A model generated the notes under the pieces. It saw only the letters and a program-made list of their open reading frames with translations. It did no database searches and was not told the origin of the DNA. Shown in pieces: positions 12,401 to 26,220 of a DNA stretch of 64,000 bases; the stretch's first letter is position 1; each line of letters begins with the position of its first letter. A program made the translations under genes and the position numbers. The DNA is from Pisaster brevispinus (Eukaryota; Echinodermata; Asteroidea; Forcipulatida; Asteriidae): NCBI GenBank assembly GCA_023634235.1, contig JAMKCF010000012.1, forward strand, positions 1,001,501 to 1,065,500, read 5' to 3'.

Positions 12401-15400
12401 CTGATTTTGGAGTAGTGCGTCACAATTCCATTTGCATTATACAGCCACCTCTACCTACGTATCTGATTATGTGGGTTTGTAGTGTTTAGAAGTTTGACAA
12501 ATATCATGACTGAAGAAATGACACTTCCTATTCAGTAACCGCAAACACTTCCCCCATAACGTTTGCAAATGTCAATGCTATTGACAAATCAATTATCTCT
12601 CTAAATGGATTCTATATTCATTGATGCCACATTTCCATCATATGACATTCCATGGAATACGAGTAATTTTTATACGATACAAGGTTTTGTAAGGACATGG
12701 TTAGGACAGCTGAGTAATTTTAACAATTCTCTTCATCAGAATTACATCTTTGTAATTCAATAAAAAGAGAAAATGGCAAATCACACAAAACAGTGTTTTT
12801 CAATTTTCTATGGCACAAGTAAAATACAAAAAAGGAAACCAGCTAATTAGCTAAAAGTTACATTCCTGTTAGCGCTTAATGGTTTTATACAGGATTGGTA
12901 AGCATAAAAAACACCATTGTTTAGTTTAAGTCTTATTAGAAACAATTTTTCTGTGAAATATTTCCCTCTGAAAAGCAGGCATTTTCAAGAAAAATGTATC
13001 TGAAAACCTTTTTAAAAATGAGGCAGCTAATTTCGGTTGTTATAACTCAAATTAAGGACAATTGTGCATGGTCACTATTTTCTCCTGTATCATACAACAG
13101 ATTAAGCTCAAATTTCACAGGTTTGTTATTTTATGTATATTGGTTGATCACAAAGAACATAAACACTGTCTGTGACTATTTCCTCAGCTCCACCAATACT
13201 ACTTAACACATTTAGGCCCTAAATCATTTAGGAAATCTCAACTGAAGTAACAATTGCAGAATTAAGATAGTGGAGTGTGATTGTGATTGGAGCAGGTGTT
13301 GTGAAGGATCTGCAAAGTTCACAAGACCCCATGTGACGTTCAGAACAACAAAGCCACGTTAAAACATCAACAGTCTCCCTGATTTGTAGTGGACAAAAGG
13401 AGACCTAATGGAATGTTCTTAGTCAATTCAAACTTCTAAACTAACCCCCCCCCCTCGTTCTCTCCCTCCCGCACTCTTAACAGATTATAATGTCATGTGG
13501 GACTGGGAACCGTATGGCATTAATTCCTATTCACAGTCAACTGACAGCAGGAACACACAATTATAAATATGGAAGAGCACATAAAAGGGCATGGTGCCAA
13601 CCTAAACTTGTGGAATTTTAATTTTTTATAAAAAAAAGAGGAAGGCAACCACAGGAATGTGGTGGTGTCTGTGCTATGCCAATGGGAAATAATACATCAG
13701 GAAGTAAGAGTAGAATACCACCTGGGCTGATGATTTCATTTCTGGGCAGTCAACCAAAGAATTTAAAAAGTGGCGGGCAAAGTGTCCTTTCATTCTACTT
13801 TCTCCTCAAACCACAAGTCACAAAGGAGAACATGAAACGCGATTCGGGAACTGCCTTTGAGGACAATGGGTGCTAAATTAACAAAAATGACAGATTTTCT
13901 CTATCTTTACAGTCGATCTCATTCATAGAGTTTGAATTATTGTATATGGACTTTTCATTAAGAGCTAAATAAAATAAACCCGCCGCTTTTATTTTCAACA
14001 TTTACCTTTTTTTCATTTAGTTGGTAAAGTAATAATAACTTAATGACCAGTGAGGTAATTGTGGTTTAACAATGGCCCATGTTTGAACTATTTTCAAACA
14101 GACTTTAAGTGAGATAAACACAAAGCTGGCTGATCGTTTTTTCAAAAGTTGATCATTTCCTATTCTAAATAACTTTAAGGTTTTTATGAACTCTAAAATT
14201 CCTGTTGTTGTACATTGTGTAAAACTTGTTAAAAAATAGGGTTTCTGTATTTAATTGTGGGTGTATCCATATACTTGTTATTACCTCGTAAAAAAATTGT
14301 TATAAAAAGACTAACAATTGACTTTTATGTGTTTTTGTCTGGGGATCTTAGTGTTTTTGCGAGTGTTCTTTTATTTTTCCCTGTTTTGGAGTTATAATAT
14401 ATCATTGTAAAGTTTTCCATGTAACACAACTGGTAACAAAAGCTTTAGAATTAAACTGCTCCCCTCCAATGACCATAAAAACACCAGAAAATACAAAACA
14501 GATTTCACAGCACAAACGATATTAAAATGAATGGAGCGTGGTATTATCAGAAAGAAAAAGGCAAACACAATTATTCTCCCACAAACTCAACAACATTGTA
14601 TCAGGAGCATAAAAAGTCTTTATGTTTGCAGTTCAGGTAAACAAACCCATTGCGAGAGGAAATTATGGAAATACAATGAGTCTGTATTTAATCATACAAT
14701 CAATGAAACAATTATTTTGTAACTAACAACAGGTGATTGTGGTCAAACTAAATTTAGTCACATGAACTTTGTACCCAAATGGGATGTTTGACTATCACCA
14801 CATGAACATACAAAAACCAATAATCTACATTGTAAGAACAGTTTCAAACATAGAACTAATGATGAGCAGAAATGGGAAACCAACCAAGACTGGTTCACTA
14901 ATAAGTTTTGCTTTATAGCAAACAAACTAAATTAATAAGTTAATTCAGAAATAGTTTAGTTGGGTAATGGTTCAGTTTAAGTACAATGGAATAGTTTTGT
15001 TAAGTAATTGTTTGGTTACATAATGGTTTAGATCAGTGATGGTTCAGTTAGGTAATTGCCTCTCCTTTATGAAATTAGACCAATCTTAAACAATTATATT
15101 TATTTCTCTCAAATCACAAGAACCTATACATTTTAACCGAGTCCCTCAAAACCAAAAATGTGTATTTTTTCTTAGTAACTATTTGATTCAATTTCATATA
15201 ATATTTGAATAAAAGCTCAACGATCAAACTTACCAATTCACAAAATGGTCATAAACAGTGTGTTTTCTATCAGAGTGATTTGAATTTTTTGGTTCCATTG
15301 ACAATTTTAATGGCTACCCTTTGTGTAGGACTGAGCCAAGAGATTGAAAACTATACCGTGGGTGGCCGTTAAATGCCGAGGAACAAGAGAAGGGGGCAAT

Positions 15401-15919
15401 TCCAAATTCCTATCACCAGTTTCAATTACTTGTAAAGTCAAGTATACAATACAAATAGTTTGTACTAAAATGCCTGGCTTCTGTGTTTGTGTGGGTGTAT
15501 ATGTTTTTCTCACGGCAAAAGTGATATGAACTAAGCACAAACACAGTTAAGTTTGAAAAAACAATCAACAAATTCAAAATATACAAATAATAAGTTATGG
15601 TTTCGACCCTTTGCACCAATAACACACTGTCTAGCCAAGGTCTGCATTTTGTCAATTGAATGTGTAAACGCATGGCCTAAAATAGGCACAACACTCAGTA
15701 ACACACGGGGATATTCCCACTCCCAAAATGGCGCCACCAAGAGTTATTGCGGTGATGTCACTCGGGTGAATTGGGCCGATAGTAGTAGAGTACATCTCCA
15801 ACAGCTATCTAGGCTCCTTCAACTTACAAGTGACCATTTCATGACAATATGTCCTCCCTTAGTAAAGACAACAGCAGAGCCAATACAATGAAATGAAATG
15901 CAAAGAGGAGACACTTTAC

Positions 15920-16021
15920 CTTTTGTCCCTCAGCTGCATCTAGAAGGAGTTGATATTTATCCCAGACTGGAGTTGGTAGTTTCTCCTCCTTGTGTTTCTC
16001 TACCAGCTCCATCACCATGGC
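15920..16021 (-). CDS. FUOM: Fucose mutarotase, exon 4
   Basis: Thirty-four codons in phase 0 at both ends read AMVMELVEKHKEEKLPTPVW and DKYQLLLDAAEGQK. The VMELV...TPVW block matches animal fucose mutarotases. The acceptor is CCTCTAG|GCC and the donor is AAG|GTAAAG. Confidence 0.95.
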
Positions 16022-16154
16022 CTAGAGGTATGAACACAACAAAATAAACAATTACACAAATATCATTTCATCGTGTCGGTAACGCGCAAGTGTGAAAGTG
16101 TCAAAACGTTGTATCTTGTTTAAAATAGCGCAGAGACACACACATAAATGAATG

Positions 16155-16305
16155 CGCCGAAATACGATGTTTCTGCACGGATTTTCGTGCGAGATAAAAT
16201 GTTTTTGCACGGAACATTTTCGGTCGAGATACAACATTTTTGCACAAGCATTTTCTTGCGAGAAACGACGTTTTCGCAAAATAAAGATACGACATATTAT
16301 TTGTA
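16155..16305. repeat. Degenerate tandem repeat, unit ~45 bp
   Basis: Units of the form CGAGATAMAAYGTTTTTGCAC followed by GGAMATTTTCGTG recur three to four times, about 130 bases upstream of the FUOM exon 4 acceptor. Both strands carry open frames here only because the unit length and composition avoid stops. Confidence 0.5.
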
Positions 16306-19101
16306 CTGATACGACGATGTGAAAATTGAATTGAATATATGGACAACCTTTGTTGCAAAAAACTCTTCCATGAGATGGGGAAAATGTGCCAGGCATTGGG
16401 GGATTAATGAGCGGAGAAGTGATGGAGGGAGTATTTATCTAAAAAACAATGATTGAAATACAAAATAAGAAGATTTTGAGAAGCACACCTAAGCAGAGCG
16501 AGAGGTTTGGGTGGGCCTTGAAACCCCCCCCCCCCCCCCAACCTACATCACAAGATCTTCCACCCTATTCCGGGAACAATTTTAAAAGCCATTATTTTTC
16601 ATTATGTCTTCTCATTTTACTTTGTTTTCAGGTATTTACTCCTTCCTGCTGGGTATTCAAGCCACATTTTTCACTCTTTTCGATATACCATTACCTTAAT
16701 TCCCTGTTTGTTGAATTAATATTGTCTGATTTTTAACGACGTCAGACTTCAATGCATTCATTTGTAGTGGAATAAATGCAGTTTCATAGCTGAACTGGGT
16801 ACGTGCATTTTGTCCATGAGTAGTTTGTCTGTTGGGAGGTAACAGATAGGATCAAAATGACAACTATTGTCATTAACAAATATTGGTGTTGAATCCTTAC
16901 AAAGTTAAGTACCAGGCACTACCTGTACAATCCTCAAACAGGACTCTCATTATTGCATCAGAAGAAAGAAATGACAATTTTAAGGATTCAAGCTGTTGTT
17001 CTTTGCACAATTACCGGACAAAACTCAGATTATAAGAAGTGAAGTACTTTGAGAAGTCCTTATTTTATTGAATGGACAAGAATGGTTTACTTGTCCTGAG
17101 CTGGACAATGCTTTAAACCTCTTGAGTCAACTTGTCCTTCTATTGCTTAAGCTTTGCTTTATTACACCACATGTCACCTTTTGTGAACCCTAAACAAACA
17201 CTAGAAAGTTTCTGTTTCAAAAGTAATCAAGCACGTCACAACCATCTCCATTGTAAGGCATTTCATCATAAGGGTGCTATTCATCTCTTAATTAATAGAC
17301 CGTGTTTAATGTCCATTCATCCTATGACATCAAATTACTTCCGTTTAGCTATGGTGCTTACTGACTCCCCGATGATATGAAGACAGTTGCATTAAAGCTC
17401 TGTGAATCAGTTCTTACAATATGACTAGAGATCATTTGTCCATTATCCCATCTCAAACCCCACCGATAAACCCAGCCCAAGGCATGTTTATTCATTCCGT
17501 TGCTTCCGGGCTGTGGTTAGAAACTGGCGGCAGGGTGGGTCCAACTTTCCAATGAGGTTTCAAATTGGGAGGTCACCTGTCCAAAGAAATGCCAAACAAA
17601 AAAGAGACGGCACGCGCTTCAAACACTGGCGCATTCCGATTGATAAGGTTTCCTTTCATTCATAAAAATATGAAGTGCAAACTGAAGGCGTGTCTGTTCA
17701 CAATAGAAGCACCTGGCAAAAGGTCCGAAATCTGGCTCTATTCCAAGTCCTACTACAAATGTTTGTAATGTAAACAAAATCAGTAACCACAGAGCTTGTT
17801 TGCTGTTTATCCCTCGGGTAGTATAACACGAAAATTATTGCAAAATCTTCAATAAAGATTCTGGTGCTAGTACAGGTATCGAAGCAATACTTGACAATCA
17901 TTGTTTACAATACGAGTACCATAGAGGAAGGAAGACTTCCTCCGTGCTAGTATAGTACTAGCCTATATACTAGCATATGAAATCCTTGTTTTGTGTTTGA
18001 AGTCCAAACATTGGTACACGTGCTGTTAAAAAGATTCCATTCAGAACAATTTTGGCAGAATAATTTGTAAAAATTCTGCATACTCCACTGACAGATCACT
18101 GGATAATTCATCCATAATTGTGCACAAACTTAGTTTTACTTCGGTGGTTTTCAATATGTTATTCATAATAGAAAGTGAAAAACGGGCGTATCCAAAAACC
18201 TTGATTTGGAGCTGTGATCATAATTGGAGACTCACACAGATTTAAAACGTTGTTAACAGCACTTATCGGTAGAACTATATAACACTACCATGTACCCTGT
18301 ACATGTTTGTAACAATCTAAGTATTAAGTAAAATTCTGTCAAAGTAAAATTCCGATTTGACAGTCGGTCAAGCGCTACACAAACTCAAAAGTTATTTCAA
18401 CTTTGTGCATTCCATTTAGAAGCCAACTTTTCAATAAACCGCTACAATACAAAGAAAGAGGCACTTACATGGAGCTAATAAAGGAATTTTTCTTGACCCC
18501 CCTTAGGGGATGAGCTAAAACTAAAATGGATGTAATGTAGGTGGCTCTCTTTAAAAAACCCATCAGACACAAAAAAACTTGTGTACCCATGGACTTAATC
18601 TGCGCCGTTTCGGGTTGGAATTCGTCCTTCTAATTGTCCAAGCACGATCACAGCACTTTAGTGGGTGTACATGTGTGTATACCTTAAGTCTATACTCAAA
18701 CTTAGCCCACAGGGCGTCCTCTGTTAGGTATCCCCAAAAAGGGGAAGCTATGTGGGTACGAATGGAAAGTTCTACACCCACTGAATAAAATAAACAGAAG
18801 CTACATAAATGCACATCCATGGATACAAACTACGCATAGTGACCTGTTCAAACAGATTCCATGCATTCCAACTGAGGCTAAAAATACTTTTCTTCTTTGT
18901 GACGTGTTTAAAATTAAATTCTGATGCAACTTTCCAAACAATGATAGAGGAGCCAATTTAGGTTGAGATGATTCCAGTAGTGTTTTTATAAATTTTCTAT
19001 TGAACAAATCTCTGGTTGTCAAGGTAAAACAAATCCTACAATGATGAATCACAGTCTTACACCAGTAGCATTGACCTATGACCTTGTAATAGTCTTTTAA
19101 T

Positions 19102-19236
19102 AAGGGAATACAGGAGTGGCGAAGAGTTCTTAAACGGCTGTTGAAAACCAGCAGGGTCGTGGCCCGTGCGATAAAGGACGGAGCCGAAATTTTTAACTGG
19201 CCGTTTAAGACTGAGTCACCACTCTTGTTTTCCCAT
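19102..19236. repeat. Short palindromic (MITE-like) element
   Basis: The left arm AGGGAATACAGGAGTGGCGA...TTAAACGGC is mirrored on the right by GGCCGTTTAAGACTGAGTCAC and CACTCTTGTTTTCCC. Almost the whole 135 bases can fold into one imperfect hairpin. Confidence 0.5.
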
Positions 19237-20871
19237 GCATAAATTCCTTTCCCTTAAAAACATCCACAAATCTAAACAAGTTGAGAACAAATCTGACAGT
19301 TTAGCTTCAGCTCGTCTCGACTCTGCATTGAATTTCTATCCTTGTTGAGCACTACGTAGCTCCTCACGCAAGTTTAGAACTTGCGCAACACAATTATGCA
19401 ACCTACCAACTTAAACTGGGCCATGAAATTTGCGCACTCTGTGCAATTATCTGATAGCGCCCTCTTTCAATTCCCCCTTGTTTAACCACTCAACTAATAA
19501 GAATGGATAAAACTGTCCCAGGGGTTTATGAATGCAAATTAACAATTGTTACTTTCACAATCACTTGCATTTAAATGCATTGAATCCATTTTGTTAAATG
19601 AAACAAAATGGAAAATACTTGTCTACAAAGCTACACAAATGTGGGAAAGCAGTTAAAAACTAAGTCAAATACCCAAATTTAAGACATTTTGATTCCCATG
19701 TCTGGTTAACTACAAATTGTGACAAACTGTGTCAGTCAAAAAGTGCATACCTGCATGTACATGTAGGGACCAAGCAAAGGACATGGGAGTAGGTACATGT
19801 ACATGGTCTACTGCACACAACTGCAACCCCCCCCCCCCTTTACACCCAACTAATAATCAAAATTCAGGGTCAAAAATGTCACCCCACACCAAACAAAAAC
19901 AACATTTTCAGCCTAATAAATGATAGGGGGCAACCACAGAAATTTGCCCCACCACTAGCAGACTTCCAAATAAATTCCTGGCCCCGACAGCTCACCATAG
20001 TCTCCAACCAAACCCCTCATTCAGGAAGGAACCGGGAATTGTTGTGAGAATACTTCACATTCTTCTGTTTGTTTTATTGAATTATATTTTTAGAGTAATC
20101 ACTTCCGCCAAGTCCAAGTTGCAGACCAGAGGCTATTGGCAAGTTTAGAACCAGTGGTTGATTGATGGACTTCAAACTTTTTCTCAAAGTGCTCAAGATA
20201 AATGTCAACATTTGCATAACACAATTCTTCAGGGGTGTCAGTGGACTTGAAGTGGTGTTTGATTGCATGTAATTCCGCTACTTGATTTGTACACATCATA
20301 AATCAGAGTTCCTATTTTACTTTCCCATGAACAACTTCAAGGTATGGCTCTAATCCACTGAGAGGTAAATAAATACCTCATCAAGGTATCATGAGCGTTT
20401 GATTTTCCTAAAACTGCTGTCTCTAGAGGTGGAATTTTCTTTTGAAATTGGATTGGCAGGTCTCTGCAGGCCAGCGCTGCACTCCCAACCGCTTTCCTCA
20501 ACCCTACCCCCACCCCAACATGTAGGTCAATACCCATGCGTTCATGGCCTTATTCGTCAGCTTTATTTTAGTTTTGAAAAGGAGGCGTTATCGGTCTTTC
20601 CTGAAATGCAATCCAGACTGAGGATCCCACAATTGAACTTTCAGTCTTCTGCACTATCAAAATGTCCAAAACAAAACCTACGACAATTATTTCAATCAGT
20701 GAAGATGAAAACAACAAATGGCCAAGTGTAAAGTGTCACGTACACATGGATCAATAGTACTTCATTTGAAAACCTTAACCTATTACACGAACATTGGGAA
20801 AGTACAATATGTCATAGAAATTTAAATTGTTTCATGATGCATTACAAAACGTTATGATGCTGCTTTGAAAT

Positions 20872-21030
20872 CCAGGCCTGGAGTTACACGGGAGGCCTCA
20901 GAGGCCTTGGCCTCTGTGGCCCTGGCCTTGGCCTTGGTGCCCCATCAAATGTTTTCCTTAGACTTAAGGATTTTCCACTGGAAGTACCCTTTGCAAAATG
21001 AAAATGGCCTTGCCCTCTCAAATGTGTAAT
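20872..21030 (+). repeat. AGGCCTGGAATT fold-back element, copy 2
   Basis: It begins CCAGGCCTGGAGTTACACGGG and continues with CTTGGCCTCTGTGGCC and CCCTCTCAAATG, parallel to the copy at 1878. It stands about 500 bases from an oppositely oriented third copy (21535-21706), with two other fold-backs between them. Confidence 0.55.
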
Positions 21031-21240
21031 CTGTGTTAGCTTTTATAAAATTCAATTTGAGACTTGAATTTGGAATTAAATTTTCATGATTCTTGATTTT
21101 TAATTTTTTTTTTTAGAAACCTCCATGGAGATGAGCCCCCTGTGATAAAATGTATCAGTCCAATAAATACTCAAACTTTTTCAATATCTGATTCTAATAC
21201 TGACTTAAATTATACCCTAACTATGAAATCTAATCAGTCC

Positions 21241-21391
21241 AGGGCTCGATTTCACAAAGAGCTAAGATTGATCTTAACTCTAAATCACTCCTAATCGCTA
21301 AGCAAAGTATGATGTCACAGTTACAAATCACTATGGTGATACTGACAACTCATCTTAAGATGAATCTTAGTGCTTTGTGAAATCGACCCCT
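21241..21391 (+). repeat. 'Cagggctcgatttcacaaag' fold-back MITE, copy 1
   Basis: Starts AGGGCTCGATTTCACAAAGA and ends with the inverted GCTTTGTGAAATCGACCCCT. Internal CTAAGATTGATCTTAA is mirrored by CATCTTAAGATGAATCTTAG. A second copy follows head to tail at 21393. Confidence 0.7.
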
Positions 21392-21392
21392 G

Positions 21393-21538
21393 ACCAATTT
21401 TACAAAGGGCTAAAATTGATCTTAACTGCCAATTGTTCTTAATTGCTAAGCAAAGTGTGATGTCACAATACAAATCACTACAGTCATATTGACAACTCAT
21501 CTTAAGATGCATCTTATCTCTTTGTGAAATTGGCCCCA
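21393..21538 (+). repeat. 'Gatttcacaaag' fold-back MITE, copy 2 (tandem)
   Basis: The order of motifs matches copy 1: ACAAAGGGCTAAAATTGATC, CTAAGCAAAGTGTGATGTCA, GACAACTCATCTTAAGATGC, then CTCTTTGTGAAATTGG. This is an amplified tandem pair. More distant relatives are at 61147-61318 and 61318-61487. Confidence 0.65.
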
Positions 21539-21706
21539 GGCCTGGAATTTCATCTTTGAGAGGGCAAGGCAATTTTCATTTTGCAAAAGGCACTTCCAGT
21601 AGAAAATCTTAGCGTCTACACAATGTGTGGTAAGCTTTTGAAGTGGCACCAAGGCCAAGACTAGGGGCAATAAAGGCATAGTCTCTATGTAATTCCAGGC
21701 TTGCAG
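21535..21706 (-). repeat. AGGCCTGGAATT fold-back element, copy 3 (reverse)
   Basis: Reverse-oriented relative of the copies at 1878 and 20872. CCAGGCCTGGAATTTCATC is at the left, ACCAAGGCCAAGACTAGGGG is inside, and CTCTATGTAATTCCAGGC is at the right. Confidence 0.55.
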
Positions 21707-22784
21707 TCACCTGAATTTATTAACCAATGTTAAGAAACAATGAAGCATTATTTTTTTCTAACTTTCTGGTTCGAAGGAATAAGATTTAAAAGGCAAATAA
21801 TTGATGTATCCAGATCGGTATTATTTCTATCACCAAATAAATGTGAATCACTTTCAACAACAAAAACATTCATAGACACTTAAAAATGGAAAAACTAATA
21901 AAATAGCAGTTCCACTTGCCATAAATTTAATAAAGTGTTTCCAAGCAATAGGGAAGTGTTCACTGATGCCCCATTGTAGGGATTTCTCATACTAAAGTAT
22001 GTCAAACATTCCACAACTACAATTCTAAACTACTTTGATAGCATACCTTGGGTGGCCTTAGATACACTCCAAGTGTCTGGACAAATTTGTCTTTGAAATT
22101 AGTCTAACATTTCTAAATACCACATTTATCAGCAGAAAGAAAAAAGGGTTGCGGTTTTCAGAGAAGTGGGGGTGGTGGTTACAGGTGCCGAATTGTAGAC
22201 AGCTTATTAAACTAACATTAAAATTGGAACATGTGGGCATTTTTTACATACCAAGGATATTTAAAAATGGGACTTACAGTTTTTCCAAATGCGCTGTAGC
22301 AAAAGTGAAAAAATACATTCTTAGCATGTGGCTACTATAAAGACAATCTTCTGGATCAAAACACAATTAAATGACTGGGGTGTTGGGTGGGGGTGTTGGG
22401 AGGGGGTGTGGGGTTGGGGTGTTGGTTTGCAAGGGCGAAGCCTTAATGGCTTGGGGTCCGGGGCCCACCTAAAGGCCCCGAAAAATTTTGATTGTACATG
22501 CTCTGTGATCATGATGATGCACTCGGAGCTGATTCCTGAGGGCCACTTCCTCCTAAAATTGATTTTAAACATTTGCGGCGACTTCTTAAACGTGGTGGTT
22601 GCCACAGAAAGAGGGGTAGCGACAACCTTTTTTTTTACATGTTGGAGAACACTGGAATACGTATGGAATATGTTGTTAATCTTTTGCTTGGACAGAAATG
22701 CACATAAAACAAGTTTTCTTCAGCAGTTCAGACATACTTAAATCTGAACGCTCAAAAAACTGAAACTTCAGGAAATAATGTAGG

Positions 22785-22940
22785 TCACCCAGGGATAAAT
22801 GGGTACCTCTGAGTAGGGTGAGGGTACAGATGGCTCTTGTGATTCAACTAGCTTGGTGCGCTGTACACTCCCAATAAGAGAGCTGAGATGGTTTATAATG
22901 AAATAAATGGCTCAGTGACCAGGGGTAACAATGTTGGAGT
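22785..22940 (+). repeat. SINE-like 3' fragment
   Basis: CCCAGGGATAAATGGGTACCT is followed by GTGAGGGTACAGATGG, a direct continuation of the type seen at 28985-29030 (GTAAATGGGTACCTG). CTCAGTGACCAGGG at the end also occurs at about 218-231. The head of the element is missing. Confidence 0.4.
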
Positions 22941-24888
22941 GCCACGAGCATCACTGAGTGGGGAATTAAAGTGCATTATAAGAAGACACTTTTATTATTC
23001 TGTTATTATATTTCACAACAAACATTTCAAAATATTTCAAAATTCAAACCCCCCTTTTCTTGGTCATACCTTTTTTTCACAATCTCTTTAGAGATACTGG
23101 ACTGCAGTTCAGAGACACTTTTAGACTAACTGAAATAGAGATTATTCCTTATTTATTCTGTAATTAGCAATGTTTTAGTAAAATAAAAAGGCAATTTAAA
23201 TGCCAGATAGAAGTTCGCTAACATGCGAAGTTTGAAAGCCTACACGTTTATGAATTTATTAAAGAAATTGTGATTTATACCAGTGTGACAAAAAGGCAAG
23301 AAAGTGATGGCAATTACACAATGAACTTGGGCCCTTAGGGCTTCATAAAACCTCAAAACACACAGACGGCTGTCATTGTAACAGGTACAATCAGTACACC
23401 ATGCTGGCACATGAAATTACCCACCTCAAACCACCCAACACGCTGGGTGTCAAGGGTGGCCATACCATTGAAGACAAACACCAACGTCTCTGTAGAGAAT
23501 AGCCCAATCTACTTCACAAAGTAGCGACGAAGGCTAAGCTTTGGTTGACTGGGACCAAAATACCCAACTACAAGTAGGTTGATGACAAATGATGGGTTGA
23601 CCTTTTGGTGACAGAGTCAGCCTAACCACACATCAATAGAGTCAAGATTGTCTCGACATCTTCATTCATAATTCACAGGAAATATGCACAAAATGGCAAT
23701 ACCCAGAAACTGAAAAACCAAACCATCATCAATAATATTTTATCCAACACCTTACTGAGATGACAAAAGTCAAATAAAACTCCAAACTCAAATTGGTCTA
23801 CTCCAAAACTTCTAAACTCATAAAATAACAACTTTGGAACTCCCAAAATCAAATGTTAAAGACTTCTAAAATAAAAACTCAAAACTTCTAAGCCTGTGAC
23901 TCAAAATGTCTTAACTCGTAACTCAAAAACTCTATACTCAATACTGAAAACTCAAAACTCATCATAAAACCTCACTGGACCCCTCAAACATGAGAAGCTA
24001 CAGGTATCAATGAAGACAAGAACACTTGGGGATGCATTTTACAAACATGTGCTTCACTCTTCAAGACCTTCCTGATAACCCAATCTGTTGAACTCGGTTT
24101 CATTCACCTCAGAGATCTGTCCCTAATGCAACACTTTGTTAAACGACACACATGTCCCCGAAAGGGAATCCTAAACTCTCATTCAAAGGAACTTGCCGAC
24201 AATGAAGGCACTTGTCACCACCTCTGAGAAGCCAAAAAGGAAAGCTTTTAATAAAGTCTGTCGGCTGTGTGTACACAGCACACAATGGGGGAAGAAAGTC
24301 TGCTATGTGAATAAGAAAAATGGTGTAAGCTGGTAACAATTAGCGTCACGCCAAGACAGCCACAGGGAGTATTTCAAAGAGCAGACTTTTTTAAGCATTG
24401 CGGACTTGCGCCAGGATGATATCTGGTGTATCCCGTGACTCATTGACGAGAACAGTACCATGCTAAAGTAACGAGCCTGGTGCTACACATACTAAGAAAA
24501 GAAGCTCATCAGTGTATGGGTAAATTCCCTTCTGCTTCCAAACAAGCAGGGGTAAAAACCCACTTGAAATTGCATTAACAGACCCATACATTTTATTTAT
24601 GGATTTGATTACACCTACCCTGGCTTTATTATTTTGTTTCTATTGGGAAAAGAACAACTTTTTCAGTTTAAAGTGAAAGGAAATCAGAGTCAAACCCTCG
24701 GTCCTGCTCAGTTTCATTCACAGAAAACTGAACAAGATAGGAGTATTCCTGCCTTCCTAAAGATGTAGCGAGACAAATCAAAGCTACTGTTACAGTATTA
24801 AGAGTTTATTGGTCAGCATTTTTCCTACTACTCATGCCAAACATTGGCCCTTCTCAAATAACCTTAATGGCACTAGGAAACAACTTAC

Positions 24889-24959
24889 CGGTGATGTCAC
24901 AAAAGCATCTAGCGGTAATAGCTGTAATATTGCCTCTAAAAGCCCTGGTATACCATGAC
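24889..24959 (-). CDS. FUOM: Fucose mutarotase, exon 3
   Basis: The exon enters with two bases that complete a glycine codon, then reads HGIPGLLEAILQLLPLDAFV and TSP. The IP-LLEA(I/V)L-LLPLD block is a family signature, and D69 is a substrate-binding position. The acceptor is CCTACAG|GT and the donor is CCG|GTAAGT. Confidence 0.96.
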
Positions 24960-25973
24960 CTGTAGGAGGGGAAATGCAGGCTGTATTAAAACCTTTGTCC
25001 TTCCTATTGGAGAGACCACAATAACAGGAAAATCTTTCACTCATGATTTCTTATTAACTAGTCATGAATATCGGTTTGATGAAAATGAAAACAACTTTTC
25101 ATGGAAATGTGTACTGAAAGTTGATCTTTACTGAAGTTGACGTACTCAAATAAATTGTTATTGTTTAACAAGTTAATATACAGTGACTATAAGGGAGGAG
25201 GGATCAATTAAGAGGTCAAACATGGGAGAAGTGAAAACATGCAATAAAAACAGCTACCTTGATGCATCTTGTATCCAAGCAATAGGGGTAGGGTGCAAGG
25301 ATTTTTGTTTAATGGGCAGCACATTTTTTCGTTGCAGAGTGTTTTTGTTTTGTTTTGTGTGTGTGAGCGTGTCTACCCGTTGAAACCGAGGACTTAAACA
25401 AAAGGGATCCGGGTGTTCGACAGAGCGAGGATGTCCTTCCCCTTAGTGTACAAAACCAAAGGGGATATCCCTAAAAAAATGTTTCACAAACATGCATAGA
25501 GTGTGTGGTTAAACCCAGGGCTCAAATTTCGGGAGAAATTCAAAAGACTGCAGCCCCCACCCCGCCCCGCCCCCCTCCCCGGCAGGACTTGAACGTCAAA
25601 TTTTACGGAATCAGAAATTTGTTTACATGAACCAAATTTGAACAAGCACTAAGAGAAGATTGATCTCATTTGTCTTGGGTAAGGGTAAGAATTGAAAGAT
25701 ATTTATCTGACTCAAAGTAAACATTTGAACCTTTTGTTTTTATTAAAGATATTACACACTTCAGTACTATTACTCAAATGAAAAACACAAGACTGCAGGA
25801 CTTGTCCATCCATGAGTTTACTGGCCCGACGCTAAAATCACTGGCCTCAGGCCTGCGGTCCAGAGTAAATTTGGAGCCCTAAATGGGTATATTTGGGCAG
25901 TGTTTCCATGGCATTACTTGTTTAGTTTGTCAAGGAATTCTTGGTAGTTTCAATATTGAGTTCAAAATCTTAC
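24960..25973 (-). other. FUOM intron 2 (1.0 kb)
   Basis: The shortest FUOM intron. Over a third of it is the 'cagggctcgaattt' element at 25516-25880, which ends only about 95 bases from the exon 2 donor. Confidence 0.75.
25516..25880. repeat. 'Cagggctcgaattt' element, copy a
   Basis: Starts CAGGGCTCAAATTTCGGG and ends TAAATTTGGAGCCCT. The right part (CTGGCCCGACGCTAAAATCA, CTGGCCTCAGGCCTG) is nearly identical to 41450-41514. A non-autonomous DNA transposon with short terminal inverted repeats is inferred. Confidence 0.65.
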
Positions 25974-26042
25974 CATCTGCCCGTATTTCTCGTGGCCCAG
26001 CAGCACATATTGAACTTGATGGAAAATTAGCATCAGCTAGAA
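25974..26042 (-). CDS. FUOM: Fucose mutarotase, exon 2
   Basis: The exon completes a valine codon split with exon 1, then reads LADANFPSSSICAAGPREIR, AD and G. LAD-NFP is the strand carrying D32. The acceptor is TATCACAG|TT and the donor is GATG|GTAAGA. Confidence 0.97.
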
Positions 26043-26220
26043 CTGTGATAGAAGAAAGTACAGAGGTAGATTGAAGTGAATTTATCTTTTATCAAACAAT
26101 TTTCAATCTATTATAGTCTTCTGGTCAGATTTCCTACAAAGTAGTACAGTAACTACGCATAGTTTATTTCACAAATCAAGGAGCCAAATTACTTCCAACC
26201 CCTTTGCTTTTCCTTAGACC

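Larger units (their letters stand above)
10586..15919 (-). other. FUOM intron 4 (5.3 kb)
   Basis: It contains a tRNA-like SINE (10767-10920), a fold-back element with arms at 11692-11713 and 11974-11995, an element starting CAGGGTTCTCCC near 12058 and a partial dispersed repeat at about 13075-13180. No nested exon could be supported. Confidence 0.7.
16022..24888 (-). other. FUOM intron 3 (8.9 kb)
   Basis: GT-AG intron (GTAAGT donor at the 24888 side). Contents: a ~45-bp degenerate tandem repeat at 16155-16305, a C-run at 16524-16539, a fold-back at 19102-19236, a cluster of fold-backs at 20872-21706, G-rich DNA at 22375-22435, a SINE-like tail at 22785-22940 and a degenerate ACTCAAAA array at 23770-23960. 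I see no nested gene. Confidence 0.7.

Noticed and set aside
12024..12404. 126-codon + strand open frame
   Set aside because: It covers a fold-back/CAGGGTTCTCCC element and an A-rich stretch translated as lysines. It is repeat-derived.
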